From assembly GCF_002078875.1 (NCBI RefSeq), contig NC_034411.1, positions 5,894,917 to 5,958,916 of the forward strand: a stretch of 64,000 nucleotides of DNA. The letters run 5' to 3'. The position numbers and the translations under genes are program-made. A model generated the notes under the pieces. It did no database searches and was not told where the DNA came from. It was given only the letters and a program-made list of their open reading frames with translations. Position 1 is the first letter of the stretch. Each line of letters starts with the position of its first letter. The stretch comes from Numida meleagris. Taxonomy: Eukaryota > Chordata > Aves > Galliformes > Numididae. Below are positions 12,201 to 24,500 of the stretch, in pieces.

Positions 12201-15200
12201 TGAGTGTAGATCTGCTGCTTCTGTTGTTCCATCCATGGGGATTTGTATATTTATCAGCCTTGGAAAGAATTCTTGCATTAGCATGAGCGTATTCTGCACC
12301 ACTGCCCTGTTACAGGGTTTGTGGAGCCTCCATTTAAACTCAAGCTTTGTAAAATATCAGGGTTGCTATTTTCTGTGCATGTTCTTGATCCTTTGGGTAT
12401 GGTATTCTTGTTTTCTTCTCAGCTGCATCCTAAGTGTCTGGTTTGCTTAGAATTCCAGGGATCCTAGAGTTCCTTCTGGCAGTTTTCAGTGCCTGTAGTG
12501 TTAAGTACAAATGAGATGAGCTCTAGTGAACATTTGGCTTGTTTGGGATTTCTGGTTTGTGTCAGCTTTTTGATACCATATTTGGGAAGGCTCAGAATCT
12601 AAGTTTCTAAGTGTCACGATATTGTATCTCATGAAGCCCAGATCTCAGACTGCAAACTATGCTCAGATATTTGCTAGGACAGCCTAATCCAACATTATCT
12701 CTCTGCTCAGGTTAGTATTATCAGTGGTAAAAAATTCCATTTTTGTGTGCTCGACTGATGTAGTGTTTGCTGATGTTCACAGATTTGGTACACTTTGGTG
12801 TACATGACAGCTCTTTGTGTATAGATACATTGTGATTTAAGCTAGTCTTACTAAACAAATACGATGTAATTTACAAAACAGGCCAAGAAATGTTGCCACT
12901 GAGCTCACCTTCTCAACTGGCACCTGTATTTTGGCACAAATGATTGAAAACTCCTAGCTGGGGCTACATCAGAAGTGATGTCCCGGTTTATAAATCAATA
13001 CATAAAAAACTGAAATCTCACTTCAGTCAATTGCATTATTCGCCATGATTGTTTTCCTAGAGCTGCAAAGGAGTTTTGTTTTGTTCTGTGATTATTAGAA
13101 AATCTTTTTTGAAACTGTTAACCTTCAGTTTGTTTTCTGTCGTTATTTTATCGCAGGAATTGATTATCTGCATCCTGATCTTGCCTCTAATTATGTAAGT
13201 ACATGCTGACCTTCTCTGTAAAATGTGAATTTTCTTATTGTTATGGCCCTTCTTTGTTATAAAATTGCAAACAGTGAAGAGGCTAACGGTACGGCTGAAC
13301 TACTGATCTTACAGATGATACATTTCATATTGAAATAAGCAGGCTAAAAATGGGGCTGCCTGTGCAAGGAATGAAAAGGTTGACAAGGCTCTTTGTGAAG
13401 GAATGACAGTGCTGCCGCACATTAAATAAGCTGCAGTTTGCAGTATTGGATTTAGGACAGAAATGAGTAACCTGGGAATTGGCTCTAAATCCTGGTATTA
13501 AGATGCAGAACGCACCTGTCACTTGGAAGGCCGTGGAGCTGTGGGCTGTGGCAGTGCTGCTATTGTTCACTGTGGCTCAAGCATGCATTAGCTTTTGAAA
13601 CCTCCAGGAACAGCTTAATTCCTTTATAACAGGTGATTTGGTCTGGTGCTCCAAAGCATGCGCAGGGCTGATTGTGTGTTATCAGCGCACACAGTGTCAA
13701 TTGATTGTTCCTCAGGCATACCTCAGGCTTACCTTTAGACTTGGGGCTTTTAATCTTTCTTAACTCTTCCAGTCTCTCCCCAACCCCTCATGGTCACTGT
13801 CAGTTGTGTCCCCAGGTGTCTACAAGGGCTCCCAGCACTCTTAGACTGTGGGCTGCCTTTGTGGTATGCTGCTTTCACACTGTGTTTAAGGCAGCGAGGG
13901 TCAAGGAGCTGTGGCTCTTTGCCTGATGAGTTGTGGTGTCTCTGCTGTAGGTCTTGCTACTTTCCAGCAGTCAGCAGCTTTCTCTCATTAAACCAGGCTT
14001 CTTCAGCTGAACAATGTGGTTTGGTTGCAATTGCAATTAAACGAGAAGAACAAAAGCAACTGGAAATTTTGGTAAAATGACCCATTCAGAGAGAATGGCT
14101 CCAAAATCAGAAAGAGTAGGACAATTACTTTTAAGTATTGGCTGCTGCAACTTGGAAAATAATAAGCAACGCACAGGATGATAACCTGTTTCTTGTGGTA
14201 AATAGCTAAGCACCTCTGGTGGAGAATATGTAGGTAGAGAAGGTCCTTGGACAAAGGATTTGGGAAGTAAGTGACTGGAGAGGTAAAGTGCAAGATAACC
14301 TGGTTCACTTGTTATGAACCGGCTTAATAACTTGATAGAAGCTTATTAAACCTTGTGCCCTAACTGCAAAATCTTCACCCAAGAGGAATAACTCAGTAGG
14401 ATGTTTCAGTAAGTTGATATGAACAAAAAATGTTATTAAAAGATAGCCTTTGTTGTCGCAGCAATTGTTCTCAGCATGTATGCTTTTAGCATATGATCCA
14501 GGGCCAGAATGTGCTTTTTGCTCACTTATTTGCTTTTACAGCAGCAGGCATGAACAAAGCATGAGAGAATATTCTATTTATAAAATAATCTTGTTGCAAA
14601 TAAACAAGATACAACTGCGTACCTGTGTCTGATCTAATGTAAAATAGGAACATTTCTGTTGTTAGTGAACCTAGGATCATGCCCAGAAACTAAAAATAGA
14701 TTTTTAGTGTTTTGTCTTTCAATTCTAAAAATGTTTTCTGTTTGATGGGTAAATACTCGTCAGGCTTAGCAGAATGTGTTCTTTTTAGAGTGGCAATAGT
14801 GAGTATTTTAGTATCTAATGGAAAATAGAATAGAGAATGTCATGACAATGCAGATATCATGCTAGAAGTTAGAAAACAGTGGAGCTGGAGATAGACCAAG
14901 AACTACTGGGCTGAAATTGGAGAAGAAAAGCTGGTTGGGAAAGGGGAAAACAAATATTTAGCAGTAGACATGGAAGAGCTGTGAAGAGATTGATCTTGAA
15001 GAGATAATCTTAAAATTCTTTGTAGGAATGGCTTTGTCTAAGCACGGGGTGATCTGGTTGTGAAGCAATGATCAGGCAGTTGAGGGGCAAACAGAGATTA
15101 CCTGGCCAATGCCAAGGGCAGGTTTAGACCTGGCTGGAGCAGGGCAGGTCAATAGCAGGGCACAGAGGAGAAGGCTGAGGAACGAGGGGTTGATCTGACA

Positions 15201-18200
15201 AATAATCATTACGGAGTAGCAGAAACTCCATCTGAAAGATCACAGACTTAAAGGAGTTACAAACCCAATGCTTTTAATATAGAAATATGAAAATATGGGC
15301 TGAATATGCCAGAGGACGCTGCCAGGAAATGTGCTGATAAATTAGCACATTATGTGCAAGGTAAGCAGGGAGAGATGCTGGCACCTCCTCACGCTGGGAT
15401 GGCTGCAGTGGCTGTGTCTGAGAGGTGGCTGCTGAAGAGCAAGGTCAAGTCCTGTTCGTGCTGCTAAATCCGCCATCTCCTCGCTCACTGAAGCACAGCA
15501 CAGCGGTTGCAGGGCTCAGTTCACCCCTATTCTACCTCTCCTCCTCTCTCTGCAAGGCTGCACACGCCTCTGAGTCCTAGGAGACCCTGCTTTGATAGCA
15601 TCTGCTGCCTCTTACAGGCCACAAGGGCATTTTTTCCCAGTAGGTAGTAATTTGGGCATGAACTAAAGGCAAGAACTTAAATTCATCCTGGAGGAAAGAT
15701 CAGTTTAGACCTGGAAATGCAATGAAGTCAGTCTCTTAGGAACAAATCTTTAATTCTTTTCAGGCTGGCATAGCAATTGCAATCACCCTTGCACGGTTCC
15801 TGTACCATGTGTTTAGCATTTCATGGCATTTGCACTTTGGGGCAGCTTTCTTTTAGGTTGCGTTGTTTATATTTAGGAAAGTAAAAGTCTATGTATCTCG
15901 AGTGTGTAAATGCCTGCATGTGTAAATTACATTTAATTTAAGGCAAATTAGGTGTTGCCCAAGAGAATCCCTAAAATAAAGCAGGTGATAGATAGTTGTT
16001 GAGATCTTGTCTTAAATGATGTTGAGCGAGAATCTCATCTTCTTTGTCTTTCCTAGTTGCCTTACAATCCACAGAGTTATACCAGTGTACTCCTGCTGGA
16101 TATTTAGGGTGTCTCTTCATTATAGGGTGATTGTCAGAGATATCATCCAAATGCTGGAAATCATGCATCAGTGACAGAGAAACTGAGAATGTAAAATTAC
16201 CAGTTAAAATTTATATCGTAACACCACAAGCCAAAGGTAATTGACTAGTTCACGTTTTGGAATGTAATTTTTACTTAGGTCAATATTATGTTTATACATG
16301 TCTATATAATGGTTTAAATGGTCCTCCATATTGTTTTTAGTATGGAAACATTTAAAATTTGTGGAATTTCTGATGCTTAGTTTGACTCTTTAAAGGATGT
16401 AGTCATGGTACTCAATTTTCCTAAATATGCTTCCGTATATACGTACATATAAATATATGCATGTATTTATACACATATGAAGATATATATATGTAGCCCA
16501 TTCTAGCTGTATTTTTCTTCACTGTTTCTGAGCCTTACTGCTTGTATCACCCCTTTCTCTTTTTAATGCACTTCCAAATGAGAGACCAAACATAGTTGCA
16601 CCAAGTCTATGGGGCTGCGTGTGTCTAAAGACATGCTGCAATGGCATCAAAACAATCAATATTTTTTAAGATGGAGCCCATAAAACATCTGAGCTATCAA
16701 GGGCCTCTGAGTCAAGTCTTACTGATCCTCCAGGTCAGTATAAGAAGGTCCCTGTCTTGCAGGGCACTCAGACAATCTTACTTTTATTGTATCATGTAGT
16801 CGACGGGTGCTCAACCTTTTGGCTTGCCTGGGCTGAATTGAGTGTAGAGGAATTGTCTTGGGCTGCATATAAAATACACAATATAGTTAATGTATGTAAG
16901 GAACAAAACTTTTTATTTTTAAACGGTCTTTATTAAAACATAAAAAAAGAAAGCAACAAAACCATAAAACCGGTGGGATATTTGACCTTGTCTTTGTGAC
17001 ACTAACACATCAGTCTGGTTGGCAGTGGTGCAATTCTCAGTGAGCTCTCAGGTGTTCGTCAGAGATTTTTGATGACATTTTACTCTTTATCAAAACAGAA
17101 AGCACGGCTGCATATTTTTCACTGTTCGCAGGACTGTGTTTAGCCAGTGTATCACAAAGCACACAATTATTTGCCACAACTGACTCAACACTGCACTGCG
17201 TCCTCCCCGTGCCCTGGTTTCAGCCTAGGGATGGGCTGGGCCGCTCAGTGGGGCAGAGCTACCGCCATGATGGCTTGGGGCAGGAGGCAGCCGCAGGATG
17301 GGCTGGGCTGGGCTCCGTGTGCTGTGTGGGTCATGGATTAGACATGCCTGGGTTAGTCTAAAAGATTACTCTTATGCAAATGAAACTTTCTAATTAGGAT
17401 TGATTTATGTCTTGGATATCTTTTCTTTTAGAAAGTCTGATGTGTCAAAGTTGGTTTTGACCCAAACTGGAGTGCAAAGTCGATGCTACAGACACAAAAA
17501 GGGGAATGGGGAATTAGGAAATGTGTTGTTTCAGTAACTTTGTTAAAAATACATTTCGCATTTCTGAGATTTAAATATTTCATTGCTTTTCCTACAACAA
17601 CCCAAGAAACTTGAGAATTCAAATAGACAACATCTGGTCTTTGTATGTAAATGTAATACATTCTCCATTTGTATCCAGCTTGCTCCAACCGAACCCCAAA
17701 TGCCTTTTTTTAGCTGGCTGAGAGAACCATCAGGCTTTATTCCTTCCTTGACAGCCTTCCTATGCATATGAAAAGGAGCATGCCCTTCTCACAAGTCTGG
17801 ATGAACTGCTCTCCCAGTACCGCTCTCAGCAAGCTGCAGTACAGCTACTTGCTCCTCGGGATTTAGGGGGTTATTGCAAAGCCGGAATTTTCCATTCTGC
17901 ACTGTGAATGCAGAGACTCACTGTCAAAGGATCGATATTTTCTCCATGCCTTGGAAACCCTGCAGAGGTTCTGCCTTGAGGAAATTATTTTTTTCCCACA
18001 AAGAGAACCCTTCATTATGAACTGATAATTAAAAAGCTGAAGCCTAATGTACTCCATGCTTTCCTTTCAACTCAGACTGTGCTTACAAAGCCAGCAATTT
18101 TCAGGGCTGACTTCTTTGAGATACAGCATCTGAGTGAGAAAGAGAAGTAAAGTAACAAGGGCTGCATATTAGATGTGTCTAGTAAAAGAGGAGAACGGCA

Positions 18201-18532
18201 GCCGTGGCAGGTGTACATTACAAACTTTAGTATGTTCTTTTAAAGAGAAGCCTAAGGGAGCAAACTGATTTGTTGTGCCATGAGCAGAAATATGAACTGA
18301 TCTCTCCCTCACAGGAGTTTGTATTCTGTAACTCTCATACTTTGCCCATGTCTGCTGGTGAAGGTCAGTGTAGCTGCATTATCCCATTTACAGCAGCAGG
18401 GATCTGATCATCTCGTGTAAGTGGATTTATCCCCGATTAGTGAACGAAATCAGAGTCCCACCAAGGCACTCAGACCAGGAGTAAAAAATTGCTGGTTTCA
18501 GTGCCTGAACTCTGCCTGAAGCTAAAAGCTTT

Positions 18533-18565
<33 letters not shown>

Positions 18566-21500
18566 GTGGGAGGGAGAGAGGGAGAGAACATGTCTAACGT
18601 TCTAACATTTGTTATGGGAGAATGAGAAGTGACTGAACAGAAAACTTTTTTGAAAGTATTGATACTTGTAAAATGGGAATCATGCAGCCCTTCTTACTAA
18701 TTGACAGTAATATAATATGTTTGGATAAGAGAAAAGACATTGAAATCTGGAATTACACAGATGTAAGATGTGTACAAACACTCAAAGTGCAAGGTTTTGC
18801 ACTTGGCCAGAGGAATCCCAGGTATGTATACAGACTGGGAGGAGCAATCCTTGAGAGTAGCCCTGCAGAGAAGGACCTGGGGGATGAAAAACTTAACATG
18901 AGCCAGCAGTGTGCTCTTGCAGCTCAGAAAGCAAATGGTATCCTGGTCTCCATCAGAAAAGGGGTGGCCAGCAGGGAGAGGAGGTGATTGTCCCTCACTA
19001 CTCTGCTCTGGGTCCTCTGAAAACAAGAAAGACAGGGAGCTGCTGGAGAGGGTCCAGAGGATGGCCACCAAGATGATCAGAGGGCTGAAGCACCTCCCCT
19101 ATGAAGACAGGCTAAGGGAGCTGGGCTTGTTCAGCCTGGAGAAGAGAAGACAGTGGGGTGACCTCATTGCAGCCTTCCAGTATCTGGAGGGAGCCTGCAA
19201 ACAGGAGGGGAGTCAGCTCTTTACAAGAGTAGGTAATGGCAGGACAGGGGGAAATGGTTTTAAGTTGAAGGAGGGAAGATTTAGGTTAGATATTAGTGGG
19301 AAGTTCTTTACCAAGAGAGTGGTGAGGTGCTGGCACAGGCTGCCCAGAGAGGTTGTGGATGCCCCGTCCCCGGAAGTGTTCAAGGCCAGGTTGGATGGGG
19401 CCCTGGGCAGCCTGGTCTAGTATCAGATGTGGAGGTTGGTGGCCCTGCCTGCGGCAGGGGGGTTGGAGCTTGATGATCCTTGGGGTCCCTTCCAACCCAA
19501 GCCATTCTATGACTCTATGATTCAGTCATCCTAGCAGTGTTTCATTGGTGTCCTTCCCATAATTTTCTGTCTTTTCTTCCCTGTGGACTGGCCTGTCTTC
19601 TCTCTCCAACAGACTACAGCTCAAGAGGCAAAGCAATCTCTCTCTCAGCTTCTGGGGCCTTGTCACCAGGGATATGATAACAGGTCCCCCTGTCCTGCCA
19701 AGAGGCGCATAGAATATTTTTAGGATAATTATCACATAAGCAGTGAAGCAGGGAAATGTTCTACATCTGTTATGACCTGCAATTTCCATTGTTTACTAGA
19801 GGAACATATGCATCATTGAATAATTTTTACAGCCACAAAAGAAATAAGAAATAGTACAGGCAATAAATTGTACACTGTGGCATCTGCAGTAAAGTTAGCT
19901 ATGCTGTAAAGGATCTTTTTTCTTAGCCTCCTTTGTGTGCTATCACAAAGACAAGCAAATTGGTCTGGAGGTTGTATCTCAGTGACTTAGCACTGTAAAT
20001 CGTTAGCATCTCTACTAAAATTCCTTGGTATAATGGTGAGGTTTTGTAAGTTGACAGAGCTCTGTTGACAGCTACTGAACCATGCTACTCTGACCTTGCT
20101 GATCTACCTCACTGAAATCCCAACTGATGTAATGCCCAAATCAAACAGAATTCACTTATAAGTGGTGGCGAGAAAAGTGTTGCCCTTCTAAGGCAAAAAC
20201 TTGGAGGAAACCATCCGAAGACCTTGAAGAGCTCAGAGTTTCCACCCTGCTGTTAATGTCAGCCCAGGGAATCCCCAGGGAACTTAAAGCTGAACCATAT
20301 CAGAGTCATGCTCATCCTTGCCTGGCGTCAGTGAGTGATTTGAGTTAGCTTTAGGAGATCCGGTTCCTACAGTGAGAACTTCAAAAGAGCCTGTCACAAT
20401 TGCACAGTTGCAGCTCCTACTACATTTCAAAGGTTTATTGAGCGCGTACGCTATGTGCTTAATGTCAATAAAGCTTTATTGCTAATACATCAAAGGTGTT
20501 TTATGGGCAAATTCTACATCCTGGTCATTATTGCTAGTACCTGTTTTTAATTGCAATGTTGAAGTAACATTACCATATCAAAAGATAAAGAACAAACTGT
20601 TTCTGATGGTTCAATACATTCCTAATTGGATTTTAGATTGCTTGGTTTCTTTCTTGGTTTCGTTCTTATTTTTTGTGTTGCTTTGGGGTTGGGTATTTTG
20701 CAAATCGGTTTTCTAAAATAAATGTTAGCATATCAATTAAAAATTATCCACCAAAATTCGGGATAAATCACGTCCTTCTACTAACACTTTGCAAATTCAC
20801 TCAGCGCACTTTGATGGATGTTCTTGAAGTAGATTGTGGCAGAAATTTCATCAAGAAATTGTTGAGAGAGAAAATGAAACCTCTCTTTTGCCAGGCTAGA
20901 AGGATGTAGGCTGACTGATGCCTTAGCAACTGAAACTGATGGCCTTCTGTCAGCTGTTTATGTTGCTCAGATGCCTTCTAGCAGCTAGGAAACTGGTTTT
21001 AGTGTTTAGAAGATGATCATTAAGGACATGCAAGATGCTGAGATTGCATTGGCATGAATTAGAATTTACTGGGAAGGGAATGAAGATCTCCGTGTCAGAC
21101 TTGGCAGACTTTTTTCTGTTACTCTGTGCAGGATCAGCTTCTGGACTCATGTCTCTGTTCTGTGCAATCTGCTTTTTTTCTCTGAGCATACGGAAAGCTG
21201 AAAAAGAGCTGATGCCTCCTCTGATAAGGTCAGCCAGGCAAAAGGGGTGCTCTGCATACTTAAAAAGCTGGCCTGGGTTTACCATGTACAGGAAATGCTT
21301 AACGTCATGTAACACAATATGAAGTCCCTCCAACAGTCCTTTCCTCCTCCCCTGTTCTCAAAAGAACCTGTTTTTACTGGTATATGTTACAGTGGAGCTC
21401 GTGTGCTGCAGTTTACATAAGATGACTGCACAGTTCCTCTTCTCTATCTTATAGCTACTTAAAATAGTCGCTGCTGTTGGGAGATAGAAGCCACAGTGCT

Positions 21501-24500
21501 GTGTAAGGGAGATGTCAGTGTCTTCTTACTTCATGGAAGATAAAAATGTTTTGTAATCGTAGATGTTATCAATACTTTATAGCTTTCAACTCAATTAAAA
21601 ATGGAAGAGCCAAAAGAATTTAAAACTATTTCTCCTCTGGATCATTTCATGTGGCCACAAGCCATAGAAAGAGAATTTTACTACAGAGGAGGCTGTAACT
21701 TGTGAAGGAGGCACAACTGCCTTAGCAAGAGACAACTTGTGTCACACACAGCTGTTTTCGTAGCTGAAAACAGGATTTCTCATATCAAAAGATGTTATGA
21801 TAATGTATTTGCCAAAGTCCGTTGTGGGAGATCTGGACTCCAAATACTTGGCATGTTCCAAGGCCTCGGCGTTTAGCACCATCTACACAGCTGAAGTTGG
21901 CACTGTTCCACAGATGTGGGCCTCTTCAGCCCATATAATCTATGCTGGCTGTAAAATATCCTCAAAGTTCAATTCTTCTAGAATCAGAAAGATATTCGTG
22001 TATTGTAGCTGCATTTACCTGAGATTAATTCCAAACAATGAAGGCTGCAAAAAGTTTTCAGCTTTCTGCTCTATTACAGCCACCTGAAAAGGATATTCAT
22101 CAAGTTAAATGCATGCCTTGTGTGCAAGCAATGTGACGTGGTGCCAAAGATATTCATTTTGCAAGCTTAAGACCACACATTGTCCACAGCAGTTATTTTT
22201 CTCTATAATCAATGTATTTAATTAATCAGCTGCACACCGAGAAAGTGTAAGGTGGCTAATCACTTTAATCATTAAGCAGTGGTATTAGTTTTCACTTAAG
22301 GCATCACTGAGGGAAAATAAATTAGGGCTTGAAATGAGAAATGTGCAGAGGTGGAAGAGCAGATAAGGACATTTCTTAATCAGTTCGGACAGGCACTTTT
22401 AAAATTGGCTTGTGCCTCTCTCCTGGGCTTCTCCAAGAGAGTTTTTTTGGAATTAGTTTCTTCTTTTATTTAGACAAGGAAACTAGAGAAAATATATCAG
22501 TTCTCACTGTTTGCTATGGAGGGACCTGATATTGTTCTGTTTTGGTTGTATATTACATTTTTTTTTGGAGACCATTTAGCTTTTGGAACCGGCCATAAAT
22601 CTTCCAATAGAACAATATCTTTTGCCAGCAAAGATGAGCATTTTATCAACTAAAAGTGTCCATGGGATAACACATGTAAAATATTTCTATTTTGGATCAG
22701 TTCAACCTCACTTTAAATAGTTGGCTGCTGGAACTTTCTGAGTTAAATCAACTTAAGGTATCACCAGGGAAGTCTGAATTAGATGGTGCATGTGGAGGAT
22801 GCTCATCCCTCAAAAATCTTTATAAAAATTTGACAGATGCCAAGGAGAGACATTCAGACCCAGTGCTGATTTTGGCAAGAAGAGTCTCAAACCCTCTCTT
22901 TCTTAGTGGACATCCAAATGACAAACAGTGGCATGCAGAAGGGAGAGTTTTGGTGGAGCCCTTTGGATAAGCCTCCAGGAGAGGAGAGCAAGAAGACACA
23001 AGGAGCCTGCTATCTTGTGCAAACCCCTGCTAGACTAAATACAGTAGATAAAGATGCAAATGGACTCCAATATTTAAACACCTCTCCTTCACTGTGCCTG
23101 GAAGTTATTTTGGTTCATTTGAAACTAGTTCAGTTTTTTCTGTTTTGGCACATCATCTTGATGCAGCTGCTTGCTTCGCATTGCCTAACTTTGTTGTATG
23201 CATTCATGTTTTCCATTTTAATTGTTCACCTTTTGGTAGATGATCCAGTGTGCTATGTGGGTAGTTAAGATGTTTTTGAATGTCTTGCCCTATTTCACAT
23301 TGCTTTGATTTAAAAATGACATTTTCTGTTGCACTCTCAACAGAAGCAATAAAAACAATGAATGTTTCTTATGGGGGAACAAAATAACAGTGCACAATGT
23401 CTGATAAAATGTTGATCTCACTGAAGTCACTGGTAGCCTTTCCATTAAGTCCAGAGCAATCAGAAATTTGGCAGGCTGTATAAACAACAGGTTTATAGGA
23501 TTTATTCTACCGTGTATTGCTTTTTTTATCATCACAACAAGAGACAGGCTTCGTAGCTTCAGCAGAGCAGATTAGGATACCAAAAGCTGTAGAAACGTGA
23601 CCATCCAGGATAACATCCTTTACTGCAGGTTGGGAGTTTGTGTTTGATGAAACTTCTGCTACTTCCCATGCTGTGCAGCTGTTGTTCAGTGAAAGTTAAA
23701 CGAGTGTGCTAGTGCATACCTCAGTCACACATTCCCTGTACTGTCTTTACTCTTAAGCTTGGAAATAGAAGATCTTTAGAAATGTCCTGCAGTCAGGTTG
23801 TATTCTGCATTTTATTGAAGGAGATGCCTCTCTTTGAATATGTACATAGGAGAGTATGAAAGTCTGTGCGATGTTTAAGGACTTCATAATTTCAATGCTA
23901 GCGCATGTTTTAAAAAATTACTCATTGTGAGAAACAAAATCACTTTAATTCAGTGCAGCATTAAATTCAGTTGAAAAAATAGTCAAAAAGCAGTACCATG
24001 TCTGACTGATGTAATTGTGAATCTCTCATTGTCAGCTAATGATGCCTAGGACATTTCTTAAATTTACGTATCTAATAAATTACTGTGAAAATATCAGCTG
24101 TGATCAAACAGAATGATTTAAGAGAAGAGTCTGGAATGATCACATACTATTTAAAAGCATAAATGGTGGTACAGTATAGTACATGTAGACATGAGATTGT
24201 TCTGCAATCCCACCTTCTCTCCCTGAAATTTTGGATTTAGCTGTTCGTTGGTTTCTCTGTCTCTCACATAGAATAAACAAAGGAAATGATTTTTAGTTAA
24301 TGGAAAAGCATATAAACTAGTCCATTAAAGTCCCTGAGAACCCAGCATGACTTGACAGATTTTAGTGACAGGAATACTCTCCCGGAATGCACGCAAACTA
24401 TGCTAATGAGGTCAGTGTGCAATTGGAATAAAAGAGTAGATCTTCAAGACCTTGTCACTCCAAGGCACATAAATCAACCTTTATTTGCTTTTGTGATGAA

